From: Jiella avicenniae
GTDB taxonomy: Bacteria; Pseudomonadota; Alphaproteobacteria; Rhizobiales; Rhizobiaceae
NCBI RefSeq assembly: GCF_021390325.1
Contig: NZ_JAJUWU010000006.1
Coordinates: 1-64,000, forward strand
DNA: 64,000 nucleotides
Direction of reading: 5' to 3'
Positions 16,835 through 30,200 of this stretch are shown here, piece by piece (the first letter of the stretch is position 1; every line of letters begins with the position of its first letter). The notes below the pieces were generated by a model. It searched no databases. It saw only the letters and a list, made by a program, of their open reading frames with translations, and was not told the DNA's origin. A program made the position numbers and the translations under genes.

Positions 16835-17724
16835 ATGACCGACGTGACCGATACGGCCGATGCACCCGGCCGCGAGGAGAGGAAGGGGCGGACGCCGTTC
16901 GTCGTGCGGCTGGTGCGCCAGCCTGCCGGCGCGATCGGTCTTGCCATCGTCGTCGCCCTCGTCGCCATAGCGCTCCTTGCCGATCAGATCGCGCCCTATT
17001 CGCCGATCAAGATGGCCGCCGGGCGCCCGCTCACCAGCCCGTCCTTCGAGCATCTTCTCGGAACCGACGAATTCGGTCGCGACATGTTCTCGCGCATCGT
17101 CCACGGCGCGCGGCTGACACTGCAGATCGGCCTCATCGCGGTCGGGATCTCGCTGACCGTCGGGACCCTGATCGGCCTCGTCGCAGCCTATGCCGGCGGC
17201 TTCGTCGAAAAGCTTCTGATGCGCTCGACCGACGTCGTCTTCTCCTTCACCGAGACGCTGATCGCGCTCGCCTTCGTGGCGGTGCTGGGGCCGAGCCTCG
17301 AAAACGCGATGATCGCCGTCGGGATCGCCGGCGTGCCGTTCTACGCCCGCACCTGTTACGCGAGTGCCCTCGGCGAGGAGGGCAAGCCCTATTTCGAGGC
17401 CTCGATCGCCGCCGGCGCGGGCCATGCCCGGCTTCTGTTCCTGCATCTTCTGCCGAATGTCGTGCCGACGATGATCGTCATTGCGACGCTCGGGCTTTCC
17501 AATGCGATCCTTGCCGCGGCGGCCCTCAGCTTTCTCGGCCTCGGCGCCCAGCCGCCGACGCCCGAATGGGGCGCGATGCTTTCGGCTGGCCGCGACTTCT
17601 TCAACCGCGCGCCCTGGCTGATGCTCTATCCGGGGCTCGCCATCGCGCTCACCGTCCTGGCCTTCAACATCCTCGGCGATGCCCTGCGCGAGGCGCTGGA
17701 TCCCCGCTCGAAGGACCGTTCCTG

Positions 17725-17725
<1 letters not shown>
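16835..17725 (+). CDS. DppC-type ABC permease
   Basis: An inner-membrane permease of 296 residues with the DppC hallmarks: a cytoplasmic N-terminal tail, HLLGTDEFGRDMFSRIVHGAR before the transport domain, and the coupling loop KPYFEASIAAGAGHARLLFLHLLPN. The C-terminus ends in LREALDPRSK, as usual. Its stop codon overlaps the ATG of the ATPase gene (TGATG). Confidence 0.93.
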
Positions 17726-19427
<1,702 letters not shown>

Positions 19428-19431
<4 letters not shown>

Positions 19432-20369
19432 CCATCGGCATAGCCGCACACGGTCCGGCCGCGGGCCGGGCCATCCTGTCCTCCCTTCGCGCGGTCGAAG
19501 GCTTTGCCTCCGGCGCGATCGGCGGCTTCGTCAGCGTCGCGGCGCTCGCTTCCGACGGTCAGATCCACCGGGCCGAAATTCAGGATGGCGGCGCAACGGC
19601 GCTTCTGGAACGTGATCGGGTTGCGCAGGCCGTGCTGGAAGCGCCGTCCGTCGTCCTGATGTCCAGCGGACCGAACCGGCCGGAGCCACTGTCGCAGTTC
19701 ACGCCCGCCGCCACCGGCACGGGGCTCGTCACCGGCCATCGCTTTCCGAACAACGGGGGGCCGGACGGACGGTCGCTCGGCGAGGCGGTTCTCGCGGCGA
19801 TGATCGCAGGCGCCTCGCCGCGCGACGCCGCGGAAGCGGTAGTGAAAGCCAATCCCGGCGCCGATGCCGGGCTGATCGCGCTTTCGGCCGACGGCAGCGT
19901 CTTTGCCGCCGACACCGCTTTCCTCGCGCGCTTCGGCGATCGGGGCGGCATCACCCGCGAATCCGACGACGAGACCGCGCGCGTCGCCATCCTGCACAAC
20001 GGGATATGGCCGAGCGAAAGCCTCGCGCCGCTTCTTGCCGAACTCATCCTCGGGGCGATGATCCCGCCAGCGCCGATCGCCGGCGCGCTCGATCTTCGAG
20101 CGGGCACGCCCGTCGTCTTCGGCGAGGAGGCCGGGATCGTCCTTTCCGACATGGGCGCGATCGAGACCGTCCTGCTGATCGGCGACGGCGAGCCCCGAGG
20201 TCCCTGGTCGTGCGGAAGCGGTTACCGCGCCCCCGTCTGGCGATCCGGACAAAAGATCGGCTGCTGCCTCGACGAACCGTTCCTCGTAACAGAGGGCCGA
20301 AGGATCGTCTCCGTGAACGGCCGCCCCCGGGCCCCGATCCGATGGTCAGCGCGCAGGCCCGGTCCGTAG
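19428..20369 (+). CDS. Conserved protein of unknown function (possibly DUF6963)
   Basis: A 313-residue protein starting at GTG inside a GTGA overlap with the ATPase gene, so it belongs to the dipeptide-type operon. It begins TIGIAAHGPAAGRAI and shows an IGGFVSV segment, a HRFPNNGG segment and many small residues; no transmembrane helix or signal peptide is evident. From memory it resembles an uncharacterised family listed as DUF6963, which I could not check. The glycine-rich start and a GLIALSADG segment recall N-terminal-nucleophile hydrolases, but this is only an impression. Because it is encoded last in a peptide-import operon, a role in processing the imported compound is plausible. Confidence 0.65.
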
Positions 20370-20400
20370 CCCGTCGCCGTGCGAGTGCGACCTCGTGGCG

Positions 20401-21729
20401 TCACGGCAAGTCTTCGATCGTGACCTGATCGGTGCCGGTTTTGCCCTGCCGCGAATAATCCAGAGCATACCATCCGGCCGGGTGCAGCGTCAGCGCGTCG
20501 AATGCCGAGATGAGGCGTGTGCGGGTGCAGTCGCCGCCGCAGGCGCGCAGGGCGGACACGAGAACGGCGACCGCGACCGTCACGATCCTGTTGGGCGATG
20601 CCTCGGGCGAGGCCGAGGGCGGCATCGGATCGGCAAGGGTGATTGCGTAGCCCCGATCGAGCAAGGGCCGCACCCAAGGCTCCAGGGTGCGGCGCGGCGC
20701 GAGCAGAGCCGGCCGGCCGTCGATCTGTGACAACAGCCGGGGTATCTCCTCGGGACTGCAGAGAAGAAGCACGCTCACGGCTTTGATCGGCCGCATCTCC
20801 ATGGGCGAAACCATCCGCCAGCCCGTTTCGCCCTTCCGGGCCGGGCGCGGAATCTCCGCGGCGACGATGCGAGCGAGTCGCTTTGCCGTCTCCGTCCCGT
20901 CGGTCAGTACGGCGCCGCCAGAGGTCGATCGGATCAACGCACGCGCCTGGTCTGCCAGGCTCGCCCAAAGACCGCGAATGTCAGGCGGCTCGTCGCCCAC
21001 GAGGCCGCCGGCGGGAAAGAGCGTGATCGGACAGCCGGAAACCGGCCCGCCGATCGCAACGAAGCAAGGTGCGTCGGCTGTCCTTTCCCGCTTCCCCCCC
21101 ACGGCAGCCGTCTTTGTCGGCGGCGCCACCTCTTCTGCAAGCGTAAGCCTGAAGGGTAGGCCCCAGAGGCCGTTCGGGAGGACGCGGTCGAGTTCGGCCC
21201 GCAATGCCTCGACGAGTTCGTCGCCGCCACGAATTTTCACGTGAATGGCATTCGGACCGAATCCCCGCCTCTCGTCGGTCGCCACCACTGCGAGCCACTG
21301 GTGGAGCGCCGTGACGGCCCGAGGTCCGAAATGAAATCGCGGCATGGTTGGCGACAGGGTTCGCCCGTCCGGCGCGATCCCGGACCGCAGCGTCTCGGCC
21401 AGCGCCGTCGGAGCGGCATAGGCAGCGTCTCGCCCGGCGAGCCGATCGAGCCGCAGGGCAGGGGCCGGGCGGCTGCCCTCGCGCCCGCCTTCCGCATCTG
21501 CGCCGTGACAGCCGGCGCAGGCCAGGCGCTCGAGGGGCGCCGCCATGCCCAGGATGGATGCTTCGCCGGCCGAGGCCACCTCACCGCGATAGATCGAACG
21601 GCCGAGGGCTGCCTCGTCTTCGGCGCGCGCAATCGTTCTGAGGCAGGAGAGCATCAGCAGCGAGACGACGCAGAGCCGCAATGTGCAGGCCACCGTCCTG
21701 CCGACGGGATGCTGAAATCGTCGCCTCAT
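20401..21729 (-). CDS. Exported c-type cytochrome with long C-terminal domain
   Basis: A 442-residue exported protein. After a signal peptide ending near IARA, residues 38-155 form a mono-haem cytochrome c domain with C71-A-G-C74-H75 and a likely axial methionine M129 in SPTMPRF. Residues 155-442 are a separate domain with no haem motif. Its end (LHPAGWYALDYSRQGKTG) faintly recalls periplasmic binding proteins of the branched-chain amino-acid type; I am unsure of that. The ATG overlaps the stop of the SCO gene (ATGA), making it the last gene of a four-gene operon. It is the natural electron acceptor for the upstream multicopper oxidase system, by inference. Confidence 0.8.
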   Translation of the reverse strand: MRRRFQHPVGRTVACTLRLCVVSLLMLSCLRTIARAEDEAALGRSIYRGEVASAGEASILGMAAPLERLACAGCHGADAEGGREGSRPAPALRLDRLAGRDAAYAAPTALAETLRSGIAPDGRTLSPTMPRFHFGPRAVTALHQWLAVVATDERRGFGPNAIHVKIRGGDELVEALRAELDRVLPNGLWGLPFRLTLAEEVAPPTKTAAVGGKRERTADAPCFVAIGGPVSGCPITLFPAGGLVGDEPPDIRGLWASLADQARALIRSTSGGAVLTDGTETAKRLARIVAAEIPRPARKGETGWRMVSPMEMRPIKAVSVLLLCSPEEIPRLLSQIDGRPALLAPRRTLEPWVRPLLDRGYAITLADPMPPSASPEASPNRIVTVAVAVLVSALRACGGDCTRTRLISAFDALTLHPAGWYALDYSRQGKTGTDQVTIEDLP

Positions 21730-22346
21730 GGCGTGTCGGCATCGCCGGTCGGTTCGTACTGCCGGGCGATTTCAACGAGCGTCTCCGGCATGGCGAGACC
21801 CGTGATCGGGGTCATCTTCCCGGAGCCGAGGCTGCCGACGAAGAACATGACGTCATGCTCGGCCAGCGGTGCGCCGGTCTCGACGCCGAGCCGGCGCAGC
21901 AATCCGTGCACCTCCGCCGGTCTCCCCGTCGCCCAGTGCCAGTTCGCAGGCGATCCGAAATCGGCATGATGCGCCGCGAGACGATCGTGGCTGTCGTTCT
22001 CGGGATCCAGCGTCAGGGTGACGAGGCTCGGCATGGCGGGACTTCCCCCGAGGTCGAGGGCGAGCTTGTGCATCACGAGATCGGAGACCGGGCATTGCTC
22101 CGGGCAGTCGAGGTAGGAGAAGGAGAGGATGAACGACCGCTCCCCCAGAAGCTCGCTCAGTCCGGTCGCCTTGCCGGACGTGTCCACCAATCGCGCCTCC
22201 AGTGACGGGATCGGCACCTGCGACAGCCGCTGGCTTTGCACCTCGGTGCCCGTGTCGCGTCGGTGGGCATCATGGGCACGGGCTGCCGGGATCGCGGCAG
22301 CAAGGGCCGCCGCGACGACGACGAGAGCTTCGAGCCGCGCAGTCAT
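21726..22346 (-). CDS. SCO1/SenC-family copper chaperone
   Basis: An exported thioredoxin-fold protein of 206 residues with a signal peptide (MTARLEALVVVAAALAAAIPAARA). The copper ligands are the pair C81 and C85 in DCPEQCP and H164 in AEHDVMF, at family-typical spacing. SCO proteins usually load copper into cytochrome oxidase; here no oxidase subunit is nearby and the gene is overlapped by ATGA on both sides within a multicopper oxidase operon. Delivery of copper to that oxidase is the likelier job. Confidence 0.85.
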   Translation of the reverse strand: MTARLEALVVVAAALAAAIPAARAHDAHRRDTGTEVQSQRLSQVPIPSLEARLVDTSGKATGLSELLGERSFILSFSYLDCPEQCPVSDLVMHKLALDLGGSPAMPSLVTLTLDPENDSHDRLAAHHADFGSPANWHWATGRPAEVHGLLRRLGVETGAPLAEHDVMFFVGSLGSGKMTPITGLAMPETLVEIARQYEPTGDADTP

Positions 22347-24241
22347 GGGTCTTCTCCCTTGTTCTCGACGCGGACGAGACCGGGCACGATGCGGTCGCCG
22401 GCTTGCAGCGCAAAGCCGGGCATGACGGGATACTGACCGGGCCCCGGCAGCGTCAGCCGCGCCGTGTAGCGGTTGCTCCGTGCCTCGCGCACCGCGACGA
22501 CCGGCATCTGCCATGGCCGGTCCAGCGCCATCACCGTGAAAGGGAGTTCGTCGCGCAGTCTCCCGCCGGTTTCGTCGAAATCGAGCCGAATGACGAGATC
22601 GGCCGTCCGATCCTTGCCGAGCCGGACCGGCTCGGCAAGGATCGTCAGGGTTCGCTGGTTCGATGCGGTGGTCGGGCCCTCGACGTCGATGCGGAAACAA
22701 GCCGAGAGCGCCGCGAGACCCGTCGTGACCACCAGCTCCCACGCGCCGCCCGCCGGCGCCGAGACCGTGGTTTCATAGCGGCCGAGCGTGACCTCGCGCA
22801 GGCTGCGGTCGAACAGCGCCATGGCTCGGGGCATGCCGCCCTTGATGCGAAAGGCCGTCATCGGCGGCATGCCTTCCCCCTGTCCGGCCTGAACCACGAA
22901 CACGGTCTGGGTCGGACGCTGCAGGGCGAGAACCCCGCCACCATGGGAGAGCGGCAGGAGATAGGGGCCGCTGTCCGGCGGCAGTTCGGCGCCCGGACCC
23001 AGACGCACGTTCTCGACGCTGGGCGCCTCGCCCGGTGCGACGGCTGCAAGATCGATCACCATCACCGCGGAAAGATCGTCGAGAAGGGCGTAGGCCGTCG
23101 TGCCGGCGACTTCGAGTTCGCGGATCGGCCGCTCGAAGGAAACCGCCCCGGCAAGCATCATGCTGGCGATCTCGACGAAGCTCATGGCGCCGGTGCCGGG
23201 CATCCAGGCGACGGCAACGCGCTCCAGCGAGCCGATCGCAAGCCGCGTGGCGGGCGCGGGGAGCGCCAGCGGCCTGCTGACGCCGCCGTCGGCGCGACGC
23301 AATTCGACGGCCTCCCGGTCCCGCAGCGCAAGGACGCCTGAAGCCTTGGGTGCGAAGACCGCGTCGTCCACCCTTGCTCCACCTGGAAAGCGGCGCGTCG
23401 TCCCGTCGACGGCGATCGAAGAGACCGTCCCGTCCTCGCCGATCGCCAGGATGTCCGGCTCGCCGGGCTGAGGTCGACCGTCCTCGGGGTCGGGGGGCAG
23501 CGCCGCGGCCCGCATGCGGGCGATCGTCGAGCCCGTTTCGATCGGCATCGCGTCGCCTGCCGGTGAAATGCGCCTGATCGTGCCGCCGGCTCCCGCCCAT
23601 GTGGCGAGATCGGTCGCCACCAGATGCCGCGCGGCCTCGCCGCCGATCCCCGATGGATCCGTTCTGCCGTCGGTGAGGACGGTGCGCATTCGCCGGCCAT
23701 CGTCGGCGATTACCTGCATCGCCGCCTGATCGGCGAGGAAACGCGTCGGCACCGCGCCGAGATCGGCGATCGAGACGATGTTGCTGGTGGCGAGATCGAG
23801 CCGCGGATCGACCATGGACACATGGGCGTCGTCATGGAGGACGGCGACGAGGGCGCCGTTGAGGTCGATGGCGCCGATCGGCAAGCGGCCGGTGCGGTTG
23901 AAGGTTTCGGCGGCGCGGTTGCAGGCGAGGTTCGACCTCTCGATCGGCCGCAGCCAGGCCGCCGGATGCAGCTCGCCGGCGGGCCGTCGGGTTGCCGCAT
24001 CGGTCAGATCCAACCCGATACGGAAAGCCTCGCCCGAAGCGGGCCGTTCGACCGCCGTCCCGTCAGGCTTCATGAGGTGAAGTTTGACGTCGAGCCCGGC
24101 CTTCAGGTCGTCGGCACGGGCGGGCAAAGCTGACGCCCCGGGCCGGGAACCGCCATCTTCCCCGTGCACCACGCCGGGCGTCGCCGCCAGGACGATGGCG
24201 GCGGCGAGGCGCAAGATGGGCATTCCGATCTCGCGCCTCAT
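22343..24241 (-). CDS. Large exported propeller-like protein of unknown function
   Basis: An exported protein of 632 residues with a signal peptide ending near VVHGED. The middle consists of repeated short segments of the type found in YncE-like or cytochrome d1-like beta-propellers, such as LIGAID-type loops, a SIADLGAVPTRFLAD segment and LAIGEDGTVSSIAVDGTTRRF. Residues about 490-630 look like one or two beta-sandwich domains (VTTGLAALSACFRIDVEGP; RSNRYTARLTLPGPGQYPVMPGF). There are two cysteines in the mature part and no haem motif. It is overlapped by ATGA at both ends between the giant multicopper oxidase and the SCO gene. No function is known to me; a scaffold or electron-transfer partner for the oxidase is a guess. 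Confidence 0.75.
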   Translation of the reverse strand: MRREIGMPILRLAAAIVLAATPGVVHGEDGGSRPGASALPARADDLKAGLDVKLHLMKPDGTAVERPASGEAFRIGLDLTDAATRRPAGELHPAAWLRPIERSNLACNRAAETFNRTGRLPIGAIDLNGALVAVLHDDAHVSMVDPRLDLATSNIVSIADLGAVPTRFLADQAAMQVIADDGRRMRTVLTDGRTDPSGIGGEAARHLVATDLATWAGAGGTIRRISPAGDAMPIETGSTIARMRAAALPPDPEDGRPQPGEPDILAIGEDGTVSSIAVDGTTRRFPGGARVDDAVFAPKASGVLALRDREAVELRRADGGVSRPLALPAPATRLAIGSLERVAVAWMPGTGAMSFVEIASMMLAGAVSFERPIRELEVAGTTAYALLDDLSAVMVIDLAAVAPGEAPSVENVRLGPGAELPPDSGPYLLPLSHGGGVLALQRPTQTVFVVQAGQGEGMPPMTAFRIKGGMPRAMALFDRSLREVTLGRYETTVSAPAGGAWELVVTTGLAALSACFRIDVEGPTTASNQRTLTILAEPVRLGKDRTADLVIRLDFDETGGRLRDELPFTVMALDRPWQMPVVAVREARSNRYTARLTLPGPGQYPVMPGFALQAGDRIVPGLVRVENKGEDP

Positions 24242-27200
24242 TCTGCCGCGGGTTCCGTGCCCGTCGTCAGAGAAGCGGCGTCGCTGCGCCGGCATTTGGT
24301 GGCGTCAGGATCGTCGATCCTCCCCTTCTCCACGACGTCGAGCAGCCCCCAGGTGCCGCCGGCGCGAAGCGGGGCGGGCCCGTCCTGCCAGAGATAGCAG
24401 CCTTCGCGCACCGGCCGCGCTATGGAGGCGGTTATCCCCTTGCCCGGCGCGAGGAGCGCCGCATGGGGAAAACCGAACCCCGGAAACAGATCGTCGTAGT
24501 CGAGCGCGGTCGTGACGAACGCCCGCTGCCGTGCGCGGCCCGAGGGATGCAGAACCCGGATCACCACCTCCTCGCCGACCTCGGCTCTGAGGATCGGCAT
24601 GGCGGAGGCGCCGCCACTGCCTTCCTCCCTGGTCCCCTGCTTCGTCCGGTAGAACTCCGGATCGAATTCAAGCGCATTGAGATCGTAGTGCGATTCGATC
24701 GTCTCCGGGTTCCGCGCCGGGGCGCCGTCGTCGTCGCGTTTGCCCGTTGTGTCGCCGCGCAGCCTGATGTGGAACGGCGCCGACTGGTAGTTCACGCCTT
24801 GTTCGCCGAAATCGTAGCTGTCGTCGCAGACCGGGCAGTCGGCGACGGGACCGCCTTGCGCCGGAAGCCCGTTCGTTTCGGACTCCGAGCCCTTGGTACG
24901 CCACTGATCCTTCGAGGCACGGTCCCAAAGGTTCATGCCGTCGCGCCAGAAGACGACGTGCTCGCGCACCCGATGCGTTCCGCCTTCGAAAACGGCGGAA
25001 AAGGAGGCGCCAGAATAGATGCCGGTCGGAGGATCGCCGGCCGGCGGATCGCCCGGACCGAGCAGGACCGGCGCTGCACCGATTTCGGCTTCGGCCCGGG
25101 CTTTGGCTTGTGCCCAAGTGTCAGCTTCCGCGCCTGCTGTGGGCTCGCTATCGAGAGCTGCCCCCAATTCGAGCATGCGGGCTCTGACCGCGCCGCGGAT
25201 CGCGTTGGTTCCGATCGCGGAAAATGCGTGATCCCCAGACTGCGGATGCCAATTGGCCGGCTCGATCACCAGCGCTCCCAGAAGCCCATGGGACCCATGG
25301 CCGATCACGTCGCCAAAGGACTTGATCGGCAAGGCCCCGAACGCATAGGGAACGCAGGTTGCGACGGAATCGACGTTGTCGGTCGAACCATCGGAGTCGC
25401 GCGGATCGGACAGTGCGCAGCCCCTTCGCGCGAGATTTATGACGATGGTTGGCGGAGAATCGGCGTCGCCGGGAGCGCCCCTCGATTCGGGGGCAGACGG
25501 GGGCGCTGCTCCCGGAGCCCCAAAACCGGTCCCTCCAGTGAAGTCCCGAATGGATGGCGGCATGGATCGCGCCACCTGCGGCTGTTCGCGATTTTCGAGG
25601 ACGAACGCAGTCACTCGATCGGCCGCGCGTGTCGCCATCAGCAATTTCTCTCTGCTGATCACGCCTTCCGCAAACATATCAGCTATGAATTTCTTATCGG
25701 GTTGACGAAGTGGTTCCGGAAGCTGCGAGTCGGTCGCGCGGCTCGCATCGGCGAGAGTGTTGAGCGCGCCCTCGATTGCCAAGGCCCGGTTTCGACCGAC
25801 TGGAACGGGTTCGCCGGTAACCGGAAGAGAACGAACCTCCTCTTCGACGAAAGCGATCGCCTCTTGCGGGTCGGACAATGCCGGCGGAAGTTCCTCAAAC
25901 CCGGTTCCGGCAACTACGACTATGGGTTGTGGAGCTAAGGTCTTCCGAAGTTGCCGGCCGCCAGAGCCGCCTCCAATGCCCGCCAGATACTGCTCGGCAA
26001 TCTCTCGCTTCTCCCTCTCACTCAGTTCCGGGACGGCCCCGCGACCCGCGTAGAACGTGATGAATTCGGCCTCCGGGCCACCCTCACCTGTGAGTGCGGT
26101 CTCCGACTGTGGTCGGAGAGGTGGCATCCTGTTGCTGCCATGGGGTGCGGCGAGGCGATCAATCGGCGTCAGTGTCAGAATGGGCAGCCGAAGCGCCAAA
26201 CTCGCCGAAGGGCTCAGTAGACGTTTGTGCTCGTCGATCTCGGCATTCGTCAGGTCGGCAATCCAGGTAACGGACCGATTCTGGCAGGATGCATCGCCGA
26301 CTGGGCAGCTCTGTCTGTCGTCCTCGTTCCACCGCGGATCGACATTCAGTGGAACGATCGGCGGCATGCGTGCGTCGCCCATTTCATCCGCAAGGACAGG
26401 AAACCCATAGTCTGGCGACTGGGAATGTGTGGACGATGTATTTTGCTGTTCCTCTGCTAGAGGGGCGCCCTCCTGCCGGGCGTCCTCAAGCGCGTTAACG
26501 ACCGCCAGATGGACGCAATCGCCGGCGCGAACGCGCAACACAAAGGGGGTGTGGGCTGGCTTTCGTGCGGAAATCCGAATGGGCGCTCCCAGCTGCCTGC
26601 GGCCACCTTCCCCGAACTTCATCATGAAGTCGCCGAGCTTGGCTTGGTCGATCGGCTTCTTGTTCGGGTCGTCGTAGTTTCTGAAAACGTCGGCAGGCTT
26701 GATCAAGGTAAACTGGAGCCCGTCCGGATCCCGCAAATCGCGGGAGTAGGCGCGATCAGCATCGTTTTGCGCCACGGCCAGCGCGTAGACGTGGCGCGCG
26801 TCGGCTGGACAGCTGACGGAGTTGGCTGAATTTGCCGAGGGTTGTAGTCCGAAAACACCGTTCTCGAGTGTGTCGTCAGGCTTCTTGGGTAGTGCTGCGA
26901 GGCGGTCGCTGATCTTGCGGCGGTTGCCCATTCCACGGTCACATGCTTTGGCATAGCCGACCGGGTCGACGGAAGACAGGTTATCCTTGGCTAGAAGACA
27001 AGCGGTCGTGTCCGGATCAGGAAACCTGGAATTGCCATTCGGATCGTACTCGTCGCGTTCAGGGGCTCCGTACACCCTCAGCAGACCCCAGGCACCGTTC
27101 CACAGCGCATCTTGCGATCCAAAATCATAAAGATAATCGCCGCTCGCCAGACGTCCGCCGGGGCTCGTCGCCTGTCCTTCGCTCATGCCGTCGCCATCGC

Positions 27201-30200
27201 GCGATGGATTGGAGAGATCGGGTTGGAGACCCGAATTCACTCCTCCTCGCGAGGATCCGCCGAACTCGAAATGCTCCGAGATCCCGACTTCCTGGGCCGT
27301 GACGACGCCTTCCTGATTGTCGCATTCGGCGATCCGGTGCGTGTAGGCGCGCCAGAAATTCTGCTCGGGCGAATTGTCGGGGAAGGACTGCCAGCCGCGC
27401 GACGACCATTGCGCATATTCGCGCGGACGCCCCTCGCGGGCGGCCCCGAATTCCTGGCAGGTCTGGTGCATGGTCGCATAGGCCTTCACGCCCTGCGGCC
27501 AGTCGCCCCGCCAGATCGAGTCCCACAGCCGCATCATCGAGGGGAAGGCCTGGTCGATGTTGCGCCGCCAGACGACGCCTTCGAGATTGAAGGTGTGCTG
27601 CACCTCCTGCGCACCCTGGATCAGGCGAATGACGTTGCGCTCGCCGGAATAGGTCTCGAGGATCGGCGTCGCGGGATCGAAATGCTGGAGCGACGAGAAG
27701 ACGTTCGCCATGTCGCCTTGCTCGTCGGTTCGCTGGTACTCCACCGAACAATCTCGGAATGCGGCGATATCCTCGACGCCTGCCTTGTTGCCGAAATCGG
27801 CTCCACCGACGGTCAAATTTCCTTCGAGCCGAGGTGCTCCGATTGATGCCTTCCTCGGGTCGAAGCGAACGACGGTGCCGTCGGCAAGCGTTCGTTCGTA
27901 AAGGCCGTCCCCTATCGGGACAGCGTCAGTCGGTACAGGCGCCAGCGCCATGTCTGGCTGGGCGAGCGGCTGAAGACGGCAGTCCGTCAGACCTCCATTG
28001 TTCGCTAGTTTGGTGCCGACCCTCAGCGGAATCGGCTCGCCGCGATAGTTGACGAGATAGGGGTCGTGATGATCGACGGAGATCGACTCCGGCCGTTCGG
28101 GCGGCGCCACGGGAGACGCGAATTCGTCCGCATCCGAATCCGGCTTCTCGCCGGCGGCGCCGCGCCTATAGGCCAGCAGATGCTCGGACAGTCTGGACTG
28201 ATCCTCGGCGGTCAGCAGACCGGGACGATAGGAGCCCTGATGCGTGTCCTTGATTCGACCGCCCGCGTGCCAGGACGGCGGGACGTTTTCGTCGGCGAAC
28301 CATTCCCCGCCGGACTGTTTCATCGCCGAGCCGCAAACGTCGTCGAGGAGTTTTGGCTGGTCTTTGAACATCAGTTCGCAGGTCAGCGTCGCCATGCCTG
28401 CGCCGCTGAACTCCTCCCACTCCGAAGCGTAACCCGGCCGCTTCTGGGGGAAGAGATCCTTCTTTGTTTCACTGTCCCGCGGGTCATAGAGCAGCGCGAA
28501 GTCGGCGATCGCGAGCATGAATTCGCGGAAGTCGGGATGCACCTTCTGGTCGGCCGCGTTCACCACGCGCTTCCGCGTGCCGATGTCGATCTCCGAGCCG
28601 TTGACGAGGCCGAGATCGCCAGCGACCCGCTGCGGGCTTTCGCTCGTCCCGTCCGGCTTCGTCCATTGCGACCCGCGGGGTTCGATCACCAGAGCGGTGT
28701 AGTAGCCGTGCTGCTGGATCGACGAGGGGCCGAAATGGTCGTGGCTGAAGACTGTGCGCATGGTGCGGTCGACCACGCCGCCTTCCCCGTCGTCGGAAAG
28801 GATCGGATCGGCGAACCAGCGCTGGACGGTGGTCTGGAAGCGATCCTCGTTGGTGGAGCGCTTCATGCGCCACCAGTTCTTATTGGCGGGTTCGCTCGGC
28901 CCCTCGTCGCTTTTGCAAAGATCGGATGGTCGAAGCAGATCAAGTGCGCCAGGGTTGCGGGTCGTGACGATGTCGCCGCCTGATACCGATTCCGCCGCGC
29001 AGATGCGGCTCGCCACCTCGTCGGGGGCGAAGGTGCCGTCCTCGTAATTGAAGCCGTTGCCGGAGCCGTCCGAAGAGGTGACGTCGAACTTCACCAGATG
29101 AATATGCTGGCCGATCGTGTCGGTCGGCGTCTTGACCTGGAAGTCGTCGAGTTCGAGTTCCTTCGGCAGTTCGTTGGTGTGGCGGAACTCCACGCATTCA
29201 CCCGACAGCGCACGGAAGAAGAACGGCTCCTCGCGCGCCGAGACGAGCGGCGAGATCGAGGCGCCGGGAAAGCCTGCCTCTTCGTCGTCCTTGAACCGGT
29301 CGGACGCTTCGGTCAGCACGGCGATGCGCGCCTGCGGGTCGTGCCAGCCGGCCCGGTTGGTCACGAGGTCGAGCTGGACGGCCGAGACCTCGAAGCGCCG
29401 GAAACCCGCGAGGCCGACATCGAAGGGAAATTCGGTCAATCCGGCCCGGTAGGGAGCGCCGGCGACCAGGGGATCTGCCTGGGGGCGCTTGCCGCTGCCG
29501 GCGGTGCCGCCGCAGGGATCGGCGAAGGGGGCCCCCGGCTTCGGCGGCGCGCCGTTGACGGCAAAGAGGTCCGTCGACTGGGTGAGCGAGCCGAGGGAGG
29601 GCGAGCGAAGGGATTCGTAGGATCCGACCAGCGGGCGGCCGGACGGCGAACCGTCGGCCTTCCTCAGCTCGAGCGCCGTGCCGGCCTTGTGCTTGCCGTC
29701 CGTGTCGCGCGAGGGCCATGCCTCGCCGTTGAAATGAAACCCCATCGCCGCGCGTTCGAGCGGCGTTCCATCATAGGGCAGGAGTTCCAGTTTCGCCTTT
29801 TCAAGATGGGCTGAGAAGTCGCCGAGAGCGAGCATCTTGGCGACAAGTTGCGACCAGACGCGTTCGCGCTTGCGTTCTTCGGCGTTTCTTGGCGTTGAGC
29901 CGTCTTCCGTCGTCGGCAGTGGAAGCTTCGCTGGTTCTGCATTCTCTTGCGAGAGTTGGGGCGGAAGCTCACCGATCCCCAGTTTCCGTGTCGCCCCGTC
30001 CTGCACCACATGGCGCGGCAGGCCGGCATCGGCATAGGCCCCGGTAACTTCGTCCGCCCCGTTGCGTTTGCGGGCAATGTCCATCGGCGCCTGGGGCGGG
30101 CGGTGGCCGGGACGCCCGGCCAGGGTGAATGGATAGCCGGGCATGGCCGCAGCTTTCGTCTCCGCCGTGGTGCCAGGGGATGCCGCAGCCGGAACGATCT

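Noticed and set aside
14738-17446. A 902-codon minus-strand frame opposite the dipeptide-type operon
   Set aside because: It is antisense to three convincing transporter genes and its translation has no family features.
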